A DNA stretch of 36,445 bases from Acinetobacter lwoffii (GTDB lineage Bacteria > Pseudomonadota > Gammaproteobacteria > Pseudomonadales > Moraxellaceae): contig SPVA01000050.1 in assembly GCA_013530545.1 (NCBI GenBank), positions 1-36,445 on the forward strand, read 5' to 3'. Positions 34,120-36,445 of this stretch are shown here, one piece after another (the stretch's first letter is position 1; every line of letters begins with the position of its first letter). The position numbers and the translations under genes were made by a program. Below the pieces are notes generated by a model. The model saw nothing but the letters and a program-made list of their open reading frames with translations. It made no database searches and was not told the DNA's origin.

Positions 34120-34910
34120 TGGATTATCAAACAATTATTGTCGAAGAAAAAAATGCAGTGGGCTACCTGACCTTTAACCGTCCAAAACAGCTCAACAGTT
34201 TTAATGAAACCATGCATCAGGAAGTCTCCAAGGTCATCAAGGCCTGGGCCAAAGACAGCCAGATTCGTGCCGTGGTGATTTCAGCTGAAGGCCGTGGTTT
34301 CTGTGCCGGTCAGGATCTGAATGACCGTGTGGTCGATCCGAATGCCGATGCACCGGACTTAGGCCTATCGATTGAAAAATATTACAACCCTTTGATCAAG
34401 CTGATTACCGAAATGCCTAAACCGGTGATTTGTGCCGTGAATGGAGTAGCAGCAGGGGCAGGTGCCAATATTGCCCTGGCGTGTGACATTGTGGTGGCAG
34501 CAAAATCGGCTTCCTTTATTCAGGCCTTTTGCCGTCTTGGTTTGGTGCCAGATTCAGGCGGTACCTGGTTCCTACCGCGTCTGGTCGGCCGTGCTCAGGC
34601 GATGGGCCTAGCGATGCTCGGCGATAAAATTCCGGCTGAGCGCGCAGTACAACTGGGCATGATCTGGCAAGTGGTTGAAGATGAACAACTGCAAGCAGAA
34701 GCGAAAAAATTGGCGGAGCATCTGGCTCAGCAACCGACCTATGGTCTGTCCCTGATCAAAAAAGCCATTCATGCCGCAGCCGACAATAATCTGGATGAGC
34801 AGCTCATTCTGGAACGTGACCTGCAACGTCTGGCTGGACGTTCAAGTGATTATAAAGAAGGTGTACAAGCCTTTATGCAGAAGCGTATCCCTGAATATAA
34901 AGGATGCTAA
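34119..34910 (+). CDS. paaG: 1,2-epoxyphenylacetyl-CoA isomerase
   Basis: 263 residues, crotonase fold. Converts the ring epoxide to oxepin-CoA and also shifts the double bond in later intermediates. The key aspartate of PaaG is present (Asp145 in LGLVPDSGGTWFLPRLVG), while the glutamates typical of hydratases are replaced. GFCAGQDLNDR forms the oxyanion hole. The ATG overlaps the paaF stop by one base. paaH follows three bases downstream. Confidence 0.96.
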   Translation: MDYQTIIVEEKNAVGYLTFNRPKQLNSFNETMHQEVSKVIKAWAKDSQIRAVVISAEGRGFCAGQDLNDRVVDPNADAPDLGLSIEKYYNPLIKLITEMPKPVICAVNGVAAGAGANIALACDIVVAAKSASFIQAFCRLGLVPDSGGTWFLPRLVGRAQAMGLAMLGDKIPAERAVQLGMIWQVVEDEQLQAEAKKLAEHLAQQPTYGLSLIKKAIHAAADNNLDEQLILERDLQRLAGRSSDYKEGVQAFMQKRIPEYKGC

Positions 34911-34913
34911 ATC

Positions 34914-36445
34914 ATGCAACAGATCAATTTGGAACAAGTCAAAGTTGCTGTGGTCGGTGCTGGAACCATGGGGATTGGCATTGCACAACTCGACCTATGT
35001 GTTTGATCTCGATCGTAGCAAAGTTCAGAGTGCCTTAACTGCTTTAGAGGCGCAGCTCAGCAAGCGCGTACAAAATGGCAAAATGACCCAGCAATTGCTG
35101 GAAAGTACCTTTGCCAATCTGATTGTGGCAGAGAACATTCAGCAGCTTGCCGATGCGGGCTTAATTATTGAAGCCATTGTCGAGAAGAAAGAAGTCAAAC
35201 AGAACCTGTTTCAACAGCTTGCTGTTATTTGCCCGGAACAGACGATTTTTGCGTCCAATACTTCTTCGATTTCCATTACCGCAATTGCCTCGGCTATTCC
35301 GCATCCAGAGCGGGTGATTGGGCTGCATTTCTTTAACCCGGCCCCCGTGATGAAACTAGTCGAGATTATCCGCGGACTGAAAACTTCAGCCGCCATTGCC
35401 GATGCGGTATTTGAGTTAATGAAGCACTGGAACAAGGTTCCGGTACGAGCCAAATCGACGCCCGGTTTTATCGTCAATCGTGTCGCACGACCTTATTATG
35501 CTGAAGCCTTTCGCGCCTTGCAGGAAAATGCCACTACACCGGAACAGCTTGATTACATCATGCGCGAATGTGGACGTTTTGCCATGGGACCGTGTGAACT
35601 CACGGACCTGATTGGTCAGGATGTGAATTTCTCGGTCACGCAAAGTGTCTATCAGGAATTTTTCTATGAGCCACGCTACCGCCCATCCTTGATTCAAAAA
35701 GAGCTGGTCGATGCCGGCTGTTATGGCCGCAAGTCCGGTCAGGGTTTTTATGATTACACACAGTCCAAGCCTGCGCCTGTATATGAATTGCCAGTGTGTT
35801 ATGCCAAGTCGCTGAATAAGCTCAAAGTCACGGTAAAAGGTGAGTGGCTGCATTCCTTAGCCCTGATTGAACGTTTAAAACAGACCTCGCATGTAGAACT
35901 GAGTTTTCAGGCGGCAGAACAGAATGAAATCCTGATTGGTGATCTTTCCCTGCGATTATCGCTTGGTGAATCGGTCGAACTGACTTATCCGCATGAGCCT
36001 GTGGTGTTGATGGACTGGCATGCAGATTGGACAAATGCCCAGGCGATTCCAGTCGTTGCATCACCAGCATGTAGTGCTGAACAACGCCAGGTAGTGGAGT
36101 TATTCCTCATAGGTATGGATATGATACCTATTTGGTCTAAGGATCATCCAGGTCTTTATGTTATACGTAGTATCGCCATGTTGGTGAATGAAGCCTGTGA
36201 AGCGGTATTACATGATATTGCATCAGAGCAAGATATTGATTCTGCTATGAAATATGGCGTGAATTATCCTTGTGGTCCATTCGAATGGGCAGATAAAATT
36301 GGATATTACACAATTTTACAAATTTCAGAAAATATGTATCGTATTTATGGTGAAGACCGCTATAGAACTAGTATATATTTAGCAAAGAAAGCGGTGCAGG
36401 GACATGCACAGAAAACTCAGCAGCAACCATTACGTGTTGCTGGCT
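34914..36445 (+). pseudogene. paaH: 3-hydroxyadipyl-CoA dehydrogenase, out-of-frame deletion; cut by right edge
   Basis: NAD-dependent enzyme oxidising 3-hydroxyadipyl-CoA. From ATG 34914 the first 25 or so residues are right (VAVVGAGTMGIGIAQL, the NAD-binding glycine motif), then the frame reads into TGA at 35001-35003. From 34993 the next frame carries the rest of PaaH without a break to the window end: TYVFDLDRSKVQ, SNTSSISITAIA, GLHFFNPAPVMKLVE, STPGFIVNRVARPYYAEAF, DLIGQDVNF, and a second C-terminal dehydrogenase domain (DHPGLYVIRSIAMLVNEACEAV). Aligned with E. coli PaaH, about seven residues (about 20 bases) are missing between GIAQL and TYVFD, at the end of the Rossmann helix. The stop lies outside the window. 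Inactive as written. Confidence 0.88.

Overview
The window looks like a chromosomal segment of an Acinetobacter species (Gammaproteobacteria, Moraxellaceae). The grounds are a complete filABCDEF locus (a set known mainly from Acinetobacter), a hisD-hisC pair, an Acinetobacter-style phenylacetate (paa) cluster, AT-rich intergenic DNA and U-tailed palindromic terminators. I saw no phage genes, transposases, integrases, tRNA, rRNA or CRISPR arrays.

Layout. 1-2441: histidine biosynthesis (hisD cut by the left edge, then hisC), each followed by an imperfect palindromic repeat. 2552-3883 (-): pabB for folate synthesis. 4143-12363: the fil locus, encoding a Sec-exported abundant-type protein (FilA), a stand-alone C39-family peptidase (FilB), two predicted outer-membrane barrels (FilC, FilD), a periplasmic or surface protein with an 11-copy Val-Gln-Pro repeat (FilE) and a large lipoprotein (FilF). 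12424-14256: two divergent Nudix hydrolases and a gamma-carbonic-anhydrase-like protein. 14393-19097: tsaB, uppP, rsmJ, a membrane C13-family peptidase and S-formylglutathione hydrolase. 19218-21464: a YjgN/DUF898 membrane protein, frameshifted in a TA dinucleotide tract, with a membrane M48 metallopeptidase. 21509-22642: a DUF2218 protein (-) and rpe. 22643-23270: a long intergenic region with DnaA-box-like sequences, a terminator and a guanidine-II (mini-ykkC) riboswitch in front of the guanidinium exporter gene gdx/sugE. 23659-24144: ogt. 24508-25409 (-): dusC with an internal out-of-frame deletion. 25595-27034 (-): a spinster-like MFS transporter. 27228-36445: the phenylacetate catabolon, with paaZ divergent from paaABCDEFG-paaH. 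paaH carries a short out-of-frame deletion and runs off the right edge.

How the genes work together. PaaABCE (with the maturation factor PaaD) epoxidises phenylacetyl-CoA, PaaG isomerises it to the oxepin, PaaZ opens and oxidises the ring, and PaaF and PaaH carry out beta-oxidation. The ligase, thiolase and regulator genes presumably lie beyond the right edge. The fil genes look like one exported-protein system whose function is not established. The most interesting observation is that mature FilA starts with a motif resembling the double-glycine leaders cut by C39 peptidases, next door to a C39 peptidase gene.

Three genes (yjgN-like, dusC, paaH) are broken by small out-of-frame losses in the right half of the window. 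This is either real gene decay in this strain or assembly error, and the sequence alone cannot decide.
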